64,000 nucleotides of DNA from JAOUJD01 sp963726405. GTDB taxonomy: Bacteria; Pseudomonadota; Gammaproteobacteria; Burkholderiales; Burkholderiaceae_F. Below, in pieces: positions 26,724 to 34,274 of this stretch (the first letter of the stretch is position 1; the number at the start of each line of letters is the position of its first letter). The translations under genes were made by a program, and so were the position numbers. The notes below the pieces were generated by a model that was not told the origin of the DNA, ran no database searches, and saw only the letters and a list, made by a program, of their open reading frames with translations. The stretch covers positions 310,001 through 374,000 of the forward strand of contig CAVSCF010000011.1 of NCBI GenBank assembly GCA_963726405.1, written 5' to 3'.

Positions 26724-26741
26724 CGCCCGGCGCGCCGGGCG
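26724..26741. terminator. GC-rich palindrome between the SnoaL-like gene and amt
   Basis: An 18-base perfect palindrome, centred on CGCG, lies 13 bases after the stop of the SnoaL-like gene. It could act as a terminator stem, but there is no T run. Confidence 0.4.
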
Positions 26742-26785
26742 ATGGGTCGCAGGCGACAACCAGAACGCGCGCGCGGAGCCCTTGC

Positions 26786-27988
26786 ATGGAAGCGCTGAAA
26801 ACGTCGAACGACGTGCTGTTCGTCCTTCTCGGGGCGATCATGATCCTGGCGATGCACGCCGGGTTCGCGTTCCTCGAACTCGGCACGGTGCGGAAGAAGA
26901 ACCAGGTCAACGCGCTCGTCAAGATCCTCGTCGATTTCTCGGTGTCGACGCTCGCCTACTTCTTCGTCGGGTACACGATCGCCTACGGGGTGCAGTTCTT
27001 CGCCGGGGCGGAATCGCTTGCCGCCCGCAGCGGCTACGAACTGGTGAAGTTCTTCTTCCTGCTCACGTTCGCCGCGGCGATCCCGGCCATCGTTTCCGGC
27101 GGCATCGCCGAACGCGCGCGGTTCGTGCCGCAGTTGATTGCCACCGCGTTGCTGGTCGGTCTCGTCTATCCGTTGTTCGAGGGGATCGCCTGGAACCAGG
27201 CGTTCGGCGTGCAGTCGTGGCTGAAGTCGACGTTCGGCGCCGAGTTCCACGACTTCGCCGGATCGGTCGTGGTGCACGCGGTCGGCGGCTGGGTGGCCCT
27301 GGCGGCCGTCGTGCTGCTCGGCGCGCGGCGCGGTCGCTACACGCGCGAGGGCACGATCTCCGCGCATCCGCCGTCGTCGATTCCCTTCCTCGCGCTCGGC
27401 GCGTGGATCCTCACGGTCGGCTGGTTCGGCTTCAACGTGATGAGTGCGCAGTCGATCGACAAGATCTCCGGCCTGGTCGCGATCAACTCGCTCATGGCGA
27501 TGGCCGGAGGCACGCTTGCGGCGCTGGTGGCCGGTCGCAACGACCCGGGCTTCGTCCACAACGGTCCGTTGGCCGGGCTCGTCGCCATCTGCGCGGGATC
27601 CGACCTGATGCATCCGATCGGCGCGCTCGCGACGGGCGCCATCGCCGGGGCGCTGTTCGTCTATCTGTTCACGCTCACGCAGAATCGATGGAAGATCGAC
27701 GACGTGCTCGGCGTGTGGCCGCTGCACGGCCTGTGCGGGGCGTGGGGCGGGCTGGCGGCGGGGATCTTCGGCGCCCGGGCGCTCGGCGGGCTCGGCGGCG
27801 TGCACTTCGGCGCGCAGGTGGTGGGGACCGTCCTCGGCGTGACGATCGCGCTTGCCGGCGGCTTCCTCGTCTACGGCATCCTCAAGAGCACGATCGGGTT
27901 GCGGCTGTCGCCGGAAGAGGAGTTCAACGGCGCCGACCTGTCGATCCACAAGATCGGCGCGACCCCGGAACGCGAAGTGTCCTGGTAG
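26786..27988 (+). CDS. amtB: Ammonium transporter, Amt family
   Basis: The 400-residue protein has about eleven membrane segments and no cleavable signal. Family features include AMHAGFAFLELGTVRKKN in the first helix, AERARF, the first pore histidine in VVHAVGGWVAL and the second in PLHGLCGAWGG, and LVAICAGSDLM. Amt proteins conduct ammonium across the inner membrane. No glnK/PII gene precedes or follows it, which is unusual for amtB, and I see no sigma-54 promoter in the short upstream gap. The C-terminal tail is long (FNGADLSIHKIGATPEREVSW). Confidence 0.93.
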   Translation: MEALKTSNDVLFVLLGAIMILAMHAGFAFLELGTVRKKNQVNALVKILVDFSVSTLAYFFVGYTIAYGVQFFAGAESLAARSGYELVKFFFLLTFAAAIPAIVSGGIAERARFVPQLIATALLVGLVYPLFEGIAWNQAFGVQSWLKSTFGAEFHDFAGSVVVHAVGGWVALAAVVLLGARRGRYTREGTISAHPPSSIPFLALGAWILTVGWFGFNVMSAQSIDKISGLVAINSLMAMAGGTLAALVAGRNDPGFVHNGPLAGLVAICAGSDLMHPIGALATGAIAGALFVYLFTLTQNRWKIDDVLGVWPLHGLCGAWGGLAAGIFGARALGGLGGVHFGAQVVGTVLGVTIALAGGFLVYGILKSTIGLRLSPEEEFNGADLSIHKIGATPEREVSW

Positions 27989-28024
27989 CGAGCGACGGAA
28001 CCGCATGGCGAGGATCGGCGACGC

Positions 28025-28399
28025 ATGAAGACGAACGACCCGGGAAGGCTGGACCGCGTGATCGCCGACGCGCGCCGGCAGCAGGACGAACGCGCCCAGG
28101 GCTACCGCGAACGGGCGTTGAAGATCTACCCGTGGATCTGCGGTCGCTGCGCCCGCGAGTTCACGCACAGGAACCTGCGCGAGCTGACCGTCCACCACCG
28201 CGACCACAATCACGACAACAATCCGCCCGATGGCAGCAACTGGGAATTGTTGTGCCTGTACTGTCACGACAACGAACACCAGCGCCAGCTCGAAGCGTCG
28301 GGCGCCGGGGCGTCCGGCGCGGACGCCGGCCCCGTGTCGACGCACTCGCCGTTTGCCGGGCTGAAGGATCTGCTGGGAAGGAAACCTGCTGAGAAATGA
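28025..28399 (+). CDS. YajD-type HNH nuclease family protein
   Basis: The 124-residue protein contains an HNH zinc-finger fold: CGRCAREF, then the core LTVHHRDHNHDNNPPDGSN, then LLCLYCHDNEHQ. This is the arrangement of E. coli YajD and its relatives. These are predicted endonucleases, but the substrate is not known. A short Gly/Ala/Ser linker and a basic tail follow the domain. The next gene, a 40-residue basic protein, starts 63 bases later on the same strand. Confidence 0.88.
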   Translation: MKTNDPGRLDRVIADARRQQDERAQGYRERALKIYPWICGRCAREFTHRNLRELTVHHRDHNHDNNPPDGSNWELLCLYCHDNEHQRQLEASGAGASGADAGPVSTHSPFAGLKDLLGRKPAEK

Positions 28400-28462
28400 A
28401 TCGAGGATTCGAAGGTCGTTCCCGAGCGCGAGCTCTTGTGTTGATGAATGGAGGAGGAACAG

Positions 28463-28585
28463 ATGGCAAAGGGTCAGCAACGAAGCAACAAGGAAAAGAA
28501 GAAGCCGAAGCAGTCGAAGAAGCCGGGCGGGCCCGCGGTGCCCTTCGGTGCGGGCAAAGGCACACCGGTGCCGGGCGGGAAATAG
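28463..28585 (+). CDS. 40-residue basic protein with very strong ribosome site
   Basis: ATG 28463 is preceded by GGAGGAGGAAC at 28451-28460, a nearly perfect Shine-Dalgarno sequence at good spacing, and the frame ends with TAG at 28583. The 40 residues start MAKGQQRSNKEKKKPKQSKK and end with a Gly/Pro-rich tail (GTPVPGGK). About 12 of the first 20 residues are charged or polar and basic; it is probably disordered and may bind nucleic acid. I recall short proteins starting MAKGQ-RSN-E-KKPKK in other betaproteobacteria, but no function. It lies between the YajD and cupin genes, 6 bases before the latter, so it is likely in their operon. Confidence 0.7.
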   Translation: MAKGQQRSNKEKKKPKQSKKPGGPAVPFGAGKGTPVPGGK

Positions 28586-28591
28586 GGCCGG

Positions 28592-29068
28592 ATGGGCATC
28601 CCCTCGGGCCCCCGGTGGAAATTCGACGGCGTGCATGTCGTGCACGGCCACGAGCTCGACATCAACACGCCGCAGACGCCCGGGATGAACCGCGCGGCGG
28701 CCATCACGAACGCGCGCACCGGGGCCGAGAAGCTCTGGGCCGGCACGGTCGTGATCCATCCCAAGGCGAAGACGGGCGCGCATCACCATGGTCCGGTGGA
28801 GAGCGTGATCTACGTCGTCAGCGGACGCGCCCGCATGCGCTGGGGCGAGCAGCTGGAGTTCGTCGCGGAAGCGGGGCCGGGGGACTTCATCTACGTGCCG
28901 CCGTACGTGCCGCACCAGGAGATCAATGCGAACGACGACGAGCCGCTGTCGTGCGTGCTGGTGCGCAGCGGCCAGGACCCGGTCGTCGTCAATCTGGACA
29001 TTCCGGTGGTCGAGCAACCCGAGGAAGTGCACTGGATCGACAACATCCATCCGGCGCCCGGCACGTGA
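28592..29068 (+). CDS. Cupin-domain protein
   Basis: The 158-residue protein contains one cupin barrel. The metal-binding motif 1 is GAHHHGPVESVIYVVSGRARMRW and motif 2 is PGDFIYVPPYVPHQEINA, so three His, a Glu and a later His are in place. It is presumably a metal-dependent small enzyme or sugar/metabolite-binding protein in the cytoplasm; the substrate is unknown. It begins 6 bases after the 40-residue basic gene and appears to end that transcription unit. Confidence 0.88.
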   Translation: MGIPSGPRWKFDGVHVVHGHELDINTPQTPGMNRAAAITNARTGAEKLWAGTVVIHPKAKTGAHHHGPVESVIYVVSGRARMRWGEQLEFVAEAGPGDFIYVPPYVPHQEINANDDEPLSCVLVRSGQDPVVVNLDIPVVEQPEEVHWIDNIHPAPGT

Positions 29069-29243
29069 GCTGACGGTCGATCTTCGGCGCGGCGAGCGGT
29101 CGGGCGGCTGAAGAGCGTGGACGTCGCACCGACACGCGCGCGTGCGGCGTCCGGCGCCCCGGGACGAACCGACATCGCCTGGCCTGCGAATGACTTCTCG
29201 CGCCCAAGCCCGACCGATGCGCCGATCACGAACACCGGCCTCC

Positions 29244-29828
29244 ATGGCGTCTTCACTTCTGGATCGCTTCATTCCGCACCCCGACATCCGGGAGCGGTTC
29301 GAGACGACGATCCGCGCCCCCGCGCCGGTGGTCATGCAGGTCGCCGCGAACTTCGACATGCAGTCGATTGCAGCGGTGCGGTGGATCATCCGGTTGCGGG
29401 AGAGGCTGCTGGGGACGTGCGCCACCGCGCGCCGCCCGCAGGGCATCCTCGAGGAAACGCGACGCCTCGGGTGGGGCGTGCTGCAGGAGCAGCCGGGCCG
29501 CTTCGTCGTGTGCGGGGCGAAATGCCAGCCGTGGCTGGGCGACGTGAAGTTCACCGCCGTGCCCCCGCAGGACTTCGCCGCGTACGCCGAGCCGGACCAG
29601 GTGAAGATCGCCTGGACGCTGGAGGCCCGCGAGATCGCGCCCGAGGTGACGCGGTTCGCGCAGGAAACCCGCGCGGTGGCCACCGACGCCGCGAGTCGAC
29701 GGAAATTCATGCGCTACTGGCGCTGGGCGCGTTTCGGGATCGTCGCCATTCGCCTGTTCATGCTGCCCGCCGTGCGGCGCGAGGCGCAACGGCAGTGGTC
29801 GATCCGGCGCACGCGCGGCACGGCGTGA
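29244..29828 (+). CDS. SRPBCC/START-like protein, unknown function
   Basis: ATG 29244 gives 194 residues; the frame is open to 29142 with another ATG at 29190. The order of segments (ETTIRAPAPVVMQVAANFDMQS, GWGVLQEQPGRFVVCG, PQDFAAYAEPDQVKIAWTLEA, then a C-terminal amphipathic helix RLFMLPAVRREAQRQW) suggests a START/SRPBCC ligand-binding fold. This is pattern recognition, not a motif match. No ligand or partner can be proposed. It is followed by the ROK kinase gene after 54 bases. Confidence 0.7.
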   Translation: MASSLLDRFIPHPDIRERFETTIRAPAPVVMQVAANFDMQSIAAVRWIIRLRERLLGTCATARRPQGILEETRRLGWGVLQEQPGRFVVCGAKCQPWLGDVKFTAVPPQDFAAYAEPDQVKIAWTLEAREIAPEVTRFAQETRAVATDAASRRKFMRYWRWARFGIVAIRLFMLPAVRREAQRQWSIRRTRGTA

Positions 29829-29882
29829 CGCGGCCGCTGCGGGCCCGGCGCCTCGCGGGCGGGCGCAGGTAGCATCGCCCTC

Positions 29883-30735
29883 GTGCGTATCGGCATCGAC
29901 CTCGGCGGCACCAAGATCGAAGGCATCGCGCTTGACGATGCCGGAAGCGAACTGGCGCGCCGTCGCGTGCCGACGCCGCAAGGCGACTATCGCGGCACGG
30001 TCGCGGCCATCGCCGCGCTGGTGGGTGCGATCGAATCGGCCGCCGGACGCCAGGGCACCATCGGGGTCGGCATCCCCGGTGCGCTGTCGCGCATCACCGG
30101 CCTCGTGAAGAACGCCAACTCGACCTGCCTGATCGGGCAGCCGCTGCAAGCGGATCTCGAAGCGGCGCTGGCGCGCCCGGTCAGGCTGGCCAACGACGCC
30201 AACTGCTTCGCGCTCTCGGAGGCGGTCGACGGCGCGGGCCGGGGCGCGCGAGTGGTGTTCGGAGTAATCCTCGGGACGGGCGTCGGCGGCGGCATCGTCG
30301 TCGACGGCCGCGTTCTCGAAGGCCCGAACGCGATCGCGGGCGAGTGGGGCCACAACCCGCTGCCGCGGCCGAGTCGACGAGGATCTGCCGCTGCGGCCCT
30401 GCTACTGCGGTCGCGCCGGCTGTATCGAAACGTATCTCTGCGGACCGGCGCTGGAACGCGACGGCGGAGCCGCCAGCGAGATCGCGCTGTCCCGGTACGC
30501 GGCGCGCCTCGCCCGGGCGCTCGGCGGGGTGATCAACGTTCTCGATCCGGACGTCATCGTGCTGGGGGGCGGCGTGTCGAACGTGGACCGGTTGTATTCA
30601 TCGGTGCCGGCGCTGTGGGGCGAGCACGTGTTCTCGGATCACGTATCGACCCGCCTGGTGAAGCACGCGCACGGCGACTCGAGCGGTGTACGGGGCGCCG
30701 CGTGGCTTTGGGGCGGGCCGCCGGCGCGCGCGTGA
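29883..30735 (+). pseudogene. ROK family sugar kinase, interrupted by a frameshift
   Basis: From GTG 29883 the frame gives a typical ROK N-terminus: IGIDLGGTKIEGIALD (ATP site), VGIPGALSR, NDANCFALSEA with the catalytic Asp, and ILGTGVGGGIVVDGRV. After GEWGHNPLP the family sequence stops in this frame, but resumes one base over from 30373 (VDEDLPLRPCYCGRAGCIE...), with the zinc motif CYCGRAGC and GGGVSN, to a TGA at 30733. Removing one base from the GC-rich run 30360-30372 joins the two halves into an apparently complete kinase of about 283 residues. Fructokinase or glucokinase activity would be expected. The break may be a sequence error or a true mutation. Confidence 0.88.
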
Positions 30736-30762
30736 GCGCGCCGTTGCACGCGCGAGGAACGC

Positions 30763-31605
30763 TCAGACCGCCATCCGCTCCCGCCGCATCTTTTCCTCCG
30801 CGAGCGCGTCGTCGACTTCCCGCATGACGCTCGCCAGGTCGACCGCCGCATGGCGCTGCACGAACCGGCCGGTCAGTTCCGCGTCCGCGTGCAGGTCGCC
30901 GCGCACGTAGTGGTCCCAGATCTCCGGCCCGTAGTTGGTATCGAGCAGATCCGGAGCGAAGCGTGCGAAGAAATTGCGCAGGCGGGCCACGTCGCGCAGC
31001 AGCAGGCGGCTCGCGTGGTTGTTGCCGGCGGCGTCGACGGCCTGCGGGAGGTCGATGATGACCGGGCCGTCCACGGCCAGCAGCACGTTGAACTCGGACA
31101 GGTCGCCGTGGATCACGCCGGCCGCCAGCATGCGCACCACTTCCCGGATCAGCGTTGCGTGGTGGGCACGGGCCTGCTCGGCGGTGAACAGCACGTCGTT
31201 GAGCCGGGGCGCGGCGTCGCCATGCTCGTCGGCGACGAGTTCCATCAACAGCACGCCGTCGAGAAAATTGAAGGGCTTCGGAACGCGAACGCCGGCGCCC
31301 GCCAGGCGGTACAGCGCGTCGACTTCGGCGCTCTGCCACGCCGCTTCGGTCGCCTGCCGCCCGAAGCGCGTGCCCTTGGCCATCGCGCGCGCCTGCCGCG
31401 TGTTCTTGACCTTGCGGTTCTCGGTGTAATCGACCGCCTGCCGGAAGCTGCGGTGCGAGGCCTCCTTGTAGACCTTGGCACAGCGCGTTTCGTGTCCGCA
31501 GCGGACCACGTAGACGGCGGCTTCCTTGCCGCTCATCAGTTGCCTCACCACGGAATCGATCAGGCCTTCGTCGATCAAGGGTTGCAGGCGCTTGGGAGCT
31601 TTCAT
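30763..31605 (-). CDS. RIO1-like serine/threonine protein kinase
   Basis: The ATG at 31605 gives 280 residues. The kinase pattern is that of RIO proteins: LMSGKEAAVYVV (ATP loop with the Lys further on in CAKVYKEAS), the catalytic loop GVIHGDLSEFNVLL with the catalytic Asp and Asn, and the metal site VIIDLPQAVD. RIO kinases act in ribosome maturation in archaea and eukaryotes; the bacterial group (RioB-type) is of unclear role. It is convergent with the ROK gene and divergent from the outer-membrane protein gene at 31757. Confidence 0.85.
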   Translation of the reverse strand: MKAPKRLQPLIDEGLIDSVVRQLMSGKEAAVYVVRCGHETRCAKVYKEASHRSFRQAVDYTENRKVKNTRQARAMAKGTRFGRQATEAAWQSAEVDALYRLAGAGVRVPKPFNFLDGVLLMELVADEHGDAAPRLNDVLFTAEQARAHHATLIREVVRMLAAGVIHGDLSEFNVLLAVDGPVIIDLPQAVDAAGNNHASRLLLRDVARLRNFFARFAPDLLDTNYGPEIWDHYVRGDLHADAELTGRFVQRHAAVDLASVMREVDDALAEEKMRRERMAV

Positions 31606-31756
31606 GCCGCATTGTGAGGCACTGCGGGCCGGGTCGGTTTTCCAGGTGCGCCGCGACGATGCGCTCGCGTCGAGAAACTGATCGAGAACACCGACGCAAC
31701 GTGATGGGCGTCGGATAATGAAGCGCATATGCCAGCCTGAGAGGTCGGATCGCGTG

Positions 31757-32686
31757 ATGCGGCGACGTTGCATGTCGAGGTGGTCAGGAGCAATCGTCGG
31801 CTGCGCCGCTGCCACGGCGATTTCGAACGCCGGCGCGCAGGACATCGAGCCGCGCGCCTATTCCAATGCGCCGATCGGCTACAACTTCCTCGTTACCGGT
31901 CTCGCCGCCACGCGGGGCGGACTCTCCTTCGATTCGTCGTCGCCCCTCACCAACCCGGACCTGCGCACCATCAGCGCGGTGGCAGCCTATGCGCGTGTGA
32001 TCGAGCTGGGTGGCCAGTCCGCCAAGCTGGAGGCGGTCGTCCCATACACGTCGCTGTCCGGGACGGCGGACTACCGCGGTGAGCAGGTCTCGCGCGACAT
32101 CAACGGCTTCGCCAATCCATCGTTTCGGCTCTCGGCGAACCTCTACGGAGCGCCGGCGTTGTCCGCCGCGGAGTTCGGCGTCTGGCAACAGGACCTGATC
32201 GTCGGCGCCAGCCTGCGAGTCGCGCCTCCATGGGGCCAGTACGACTCGACACGGCTCGTCAATATCGGCGCCAATCGCTGGTCGTTCAAGCCGGAAGTCG
32301 GCGTGTCGAAGGCGATGGGGCAGTGGACCTTCGAAGGCGCGCTCGCCGCGACGTTCTTCACGACCAACGACAACCTGTGGAACGGCAATACGATCACGCA
32401 GGATCCGCTCTATGCGGCGCGCGGGCACGTGATCTACGGGTTCGCGAACGGGATCTGGCTGTCGGTCGACGCGACCGGCTATGCCGGCGGACGAACGACG
32501 CTCAACGGAGTGCTGAACAACGACCTGCAGCAGAACTGGCGCCTCGGTTCCACGCTGGCCTTTCCGGTCAATCGCAGCCTCTCGGTCAAGCTATACGCGA
32601 GCAGCGGTGTGTCGGATCGCACCGGCAACAGTTTCGACCTGCTCGGGATCGCGCTGCAGTACCGATGGCTGAGCGAGGGCCGTTGA
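31757..32686 (+). CDS. Outer-membrane protein, phenol-degradation MetA type
   Basis: The ATG at 31757 gives 309 residues starting with a basic N-terminus and signal peptide (GAIVGCAAATAISNAGAQ, cleavage after AGA); an ATG at 31718 in frame is less likely. The rest is a run of alternating hydrophobic and polar strands ending in LGIALQYRWLSEGR, typical of an outer-membrane beta-barrel. The arrangement (YNFLVTGLAATRGG, ARVIELGGQSAKLEAVVPYT, WGQYDSTRLVNIGANRWSFK) matches the Phenol_MetA_deg family, proposed as transporters for hydrophobic compounds. A weaker alternative is a general porin-like protein. Confidence 0.8.
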   Translation: MRRRCMSRWSGAIVGCAAATAISNAGAQDIEPRAYSNAPIGYNFLVTGLAATRGGLSFDSSSPLTNPDLRTISAVAAYARVIELGGQSAKLEAVVPYTSLSGTADYRGEQVSRDINGFANPSFRLSANLYGAPALSAAEFGVWQQDLIVGASLRVAPPWGQYDSTRLVNIGANRWSFKPEVGVSKAMGQWTFEGALAATFFTTNDNLWNGNTITQDPLYAARGHVIYGFANGIWLSVDATGYAGGRTTLNGVLNNDLQQNWRLGSTLAFPVNRSLSVKLYASSGVSDRTGNSFDLLGIALQYRWLSEGR

Positions 32687-32750
32687 CCGACTTGGCGGGT
32701 TACCAGGGTTTCGGCGTCGCAAGGTCAATCGGCTTTCCACGACCGGCCAG

Positions 32751-32782
32751 GGAAAGAGCCGACCTTCTGGCCGGCCCTTTCC
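32751..32782. terminator. Bidirectional terminator candidate
   Basis: GGAAAGAGCCG pairs with CGGCCCTTTCC (one G-U pair) around a 10-base loop, in the 154-base gap between the converging outer-membrane protein gene and the cytochrome lipoprotein gene. Confidence 0.55.
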
Positions 32783-32840
32783 ATCTCGGCGAGTGGCGGC
32801 TATCGCGGCGCCGTCGCGCTGCTCGACGCAGCCGGGCGTG

Positions 32841-34067
32841 TCACAACGACTTCAGGTACTGCGCGAGATCGCGGATCTGCTGCTCGCTCAGCCCAAGGCT
32901 GCGCCGCGTGTTGTAGGTGCGCGCGACGTCCTCGCGGGTGGCGGCCGACCCGTCGTGAAAATACGGCGCGTGCTGCCAGACGCCCTTGAGCGGCGTGGTC
33001 GGGTACTGCCTGGTGGCGGAACGCGCGGCGTAGCTCGGCGACTCCGGTTCTGCCATCGAATCTCCGGGCGCGTGCAGCGTCACGTTGGCGTCCGTGAAGC
33101 TCGGCCCGGTGTGGCATGCGACGCAGCCGCCCTGGCCCTCGGACACCAGCTTCCCGCGCGTCGCGGCCGCGGATTCGAAACTGCCGGCGGGCGCGGGCGG
33201 CGCGCCGAGCGAGAGCTGGTAGGCCTGCAACGCGGGCAGCCTGCTGCTCACAAGATCCACGGCGCCGTTGGTGACGGTGAGGTTCAGGCGCGGCTCGGTG
33301 AACGTGCCAAGGCCGCCCATCTGGGTCACGCCGACGTAGCGATTCCAGTACGCGATGTCCTCGCCGTCTCCGGTGTACGTGATGCGATCGATGCCGGCGA
33401 GACCGAACGCCGGAGGAATCACGACGGGCTTGGTGAGCTTGTCGATGTTGAAGCGGGGATCGTATTTTCCCGGGCCCCACGAATTAAAGATCGCCTTGGT
33501 CGGCGCGTCGAGCGCGGGGGAGAGCGCGATGATCGCGCCGGGGTTGAGGTCCCGATTGGGCCAGCCATCCAGCCGCTTGCCGATGCCGGGCGCGAAGGAG
33601 TCGTCCACGGTGGAGTGACACAGCGCGCACGTGGTCCCGACCTTCGTGAGCCGGTCCACGCCATTCACCTTATCGACCGTGCCCTTGAGTCCCACCACCG
33701 CATCGAGCTTCAGCAGGGCGATGGTTGTCGCCGGACTGTGCAGATCGACGCTGCCGTCGCGAATGCCGTCGACGACGCTCGGCGGAAGCGCCTCCGCATC
33801 GACCTTCAACCCGACCGACAGCGCCGTCGCCGGATCGACCGCCGCAGCGATCACTTCGTGCATGCGCAGCGTGTCTGTCCACTTCGCTTCGTCGCCGAAG
33901 GTGTCGAAGCGAAAGATCTGCATGCCCTGCGCGGCGAGGTCGGTTGGTTGCCCGCTTTCCTGGGCCGCGGGCGTCATGGCCGGCTCGTAACTGGCCGAAC
34001 CGCCACACGCTGCCAATGACGCCGCGGCGACTGCGCCCGCGGTCCACTTCGTGAGCCTCAATTCCAT
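32841..34067 (-). CDS. Di-heme cytochrome c lipoprotein, peroxidase-like
   Basis: The 408-residue precursor has a lipoprotein signal with the lipobox LAAC and lipidated Cys at residue 21. Two heme c sites are present, CALCH at 147-151 and CVACH at 315-319, and the C-terminal half (SPSYAARSATRQYPTTPLKGVWQHAPYFHDGSAA) is typical of the second heme domain of cytochrome c peroxidase / MauG relatives. It would be anchored in the periplasm and transfer electrons or reduce peroxides. It is longer in the N-terminal part than simple peroxidases. It diverges from the tannase-family gene at 34275 with a 207-base gap. Confidence 0.87.
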   Translation of the reverse strand: MELRLTKWTAGAVAAASLAACGGSASYEPAMTPAAQESGQPTDLAAQGMQIFRFDTFGDEAKWTDTLRMHEVIAAAVDPATALSVGLKVDAEALPPSVVDGIRDGSVDLHSPATTIALLKLDAVVGLKGTVDKVNGVDRLTKVGTTCALCHSTVDDSFAPGIGKRLDGWPNRDLNPGAIIALSPALDAPTKAIFNSWGPGKYDPRFNIDKLTKPVVIPPAFGLAGIDRITYTGDGEDIAYWNRYVGVTQMGGLGTFTEPRLNLTVTNGAVDLVSSRLPALQAYQLSLGAPPAPAGSFESAAATRGKLVSEGQGGCVACHTGPSFTDANVTLHAPGDSMAEPESPSYAARSATRQYPTTPLKGVWQHAPYFHDGSAATREDVARTYNTRRSLGLSEQQIRDLAQYLKSL

Positions 34068-34274
34068 ACGATGCCTCCATGGCGCTCTGCCGGCCGGGAT
34101 GGCGGCGATCGGGAGCGCGTCCGTGAGGCATTCGATGTCGCGGCCGGGCGCGGCGTTTCCGGCGAGCGGTGGGGCCTTCGATCTCTTGCCGGCGTTTCTC
34201 CTTCCCCCGGCTTCCCGCTCTTGCTACCTTTCGCCCGCCACTTCGTTTGCTCACCAGCACACCGACCTCCCGTG

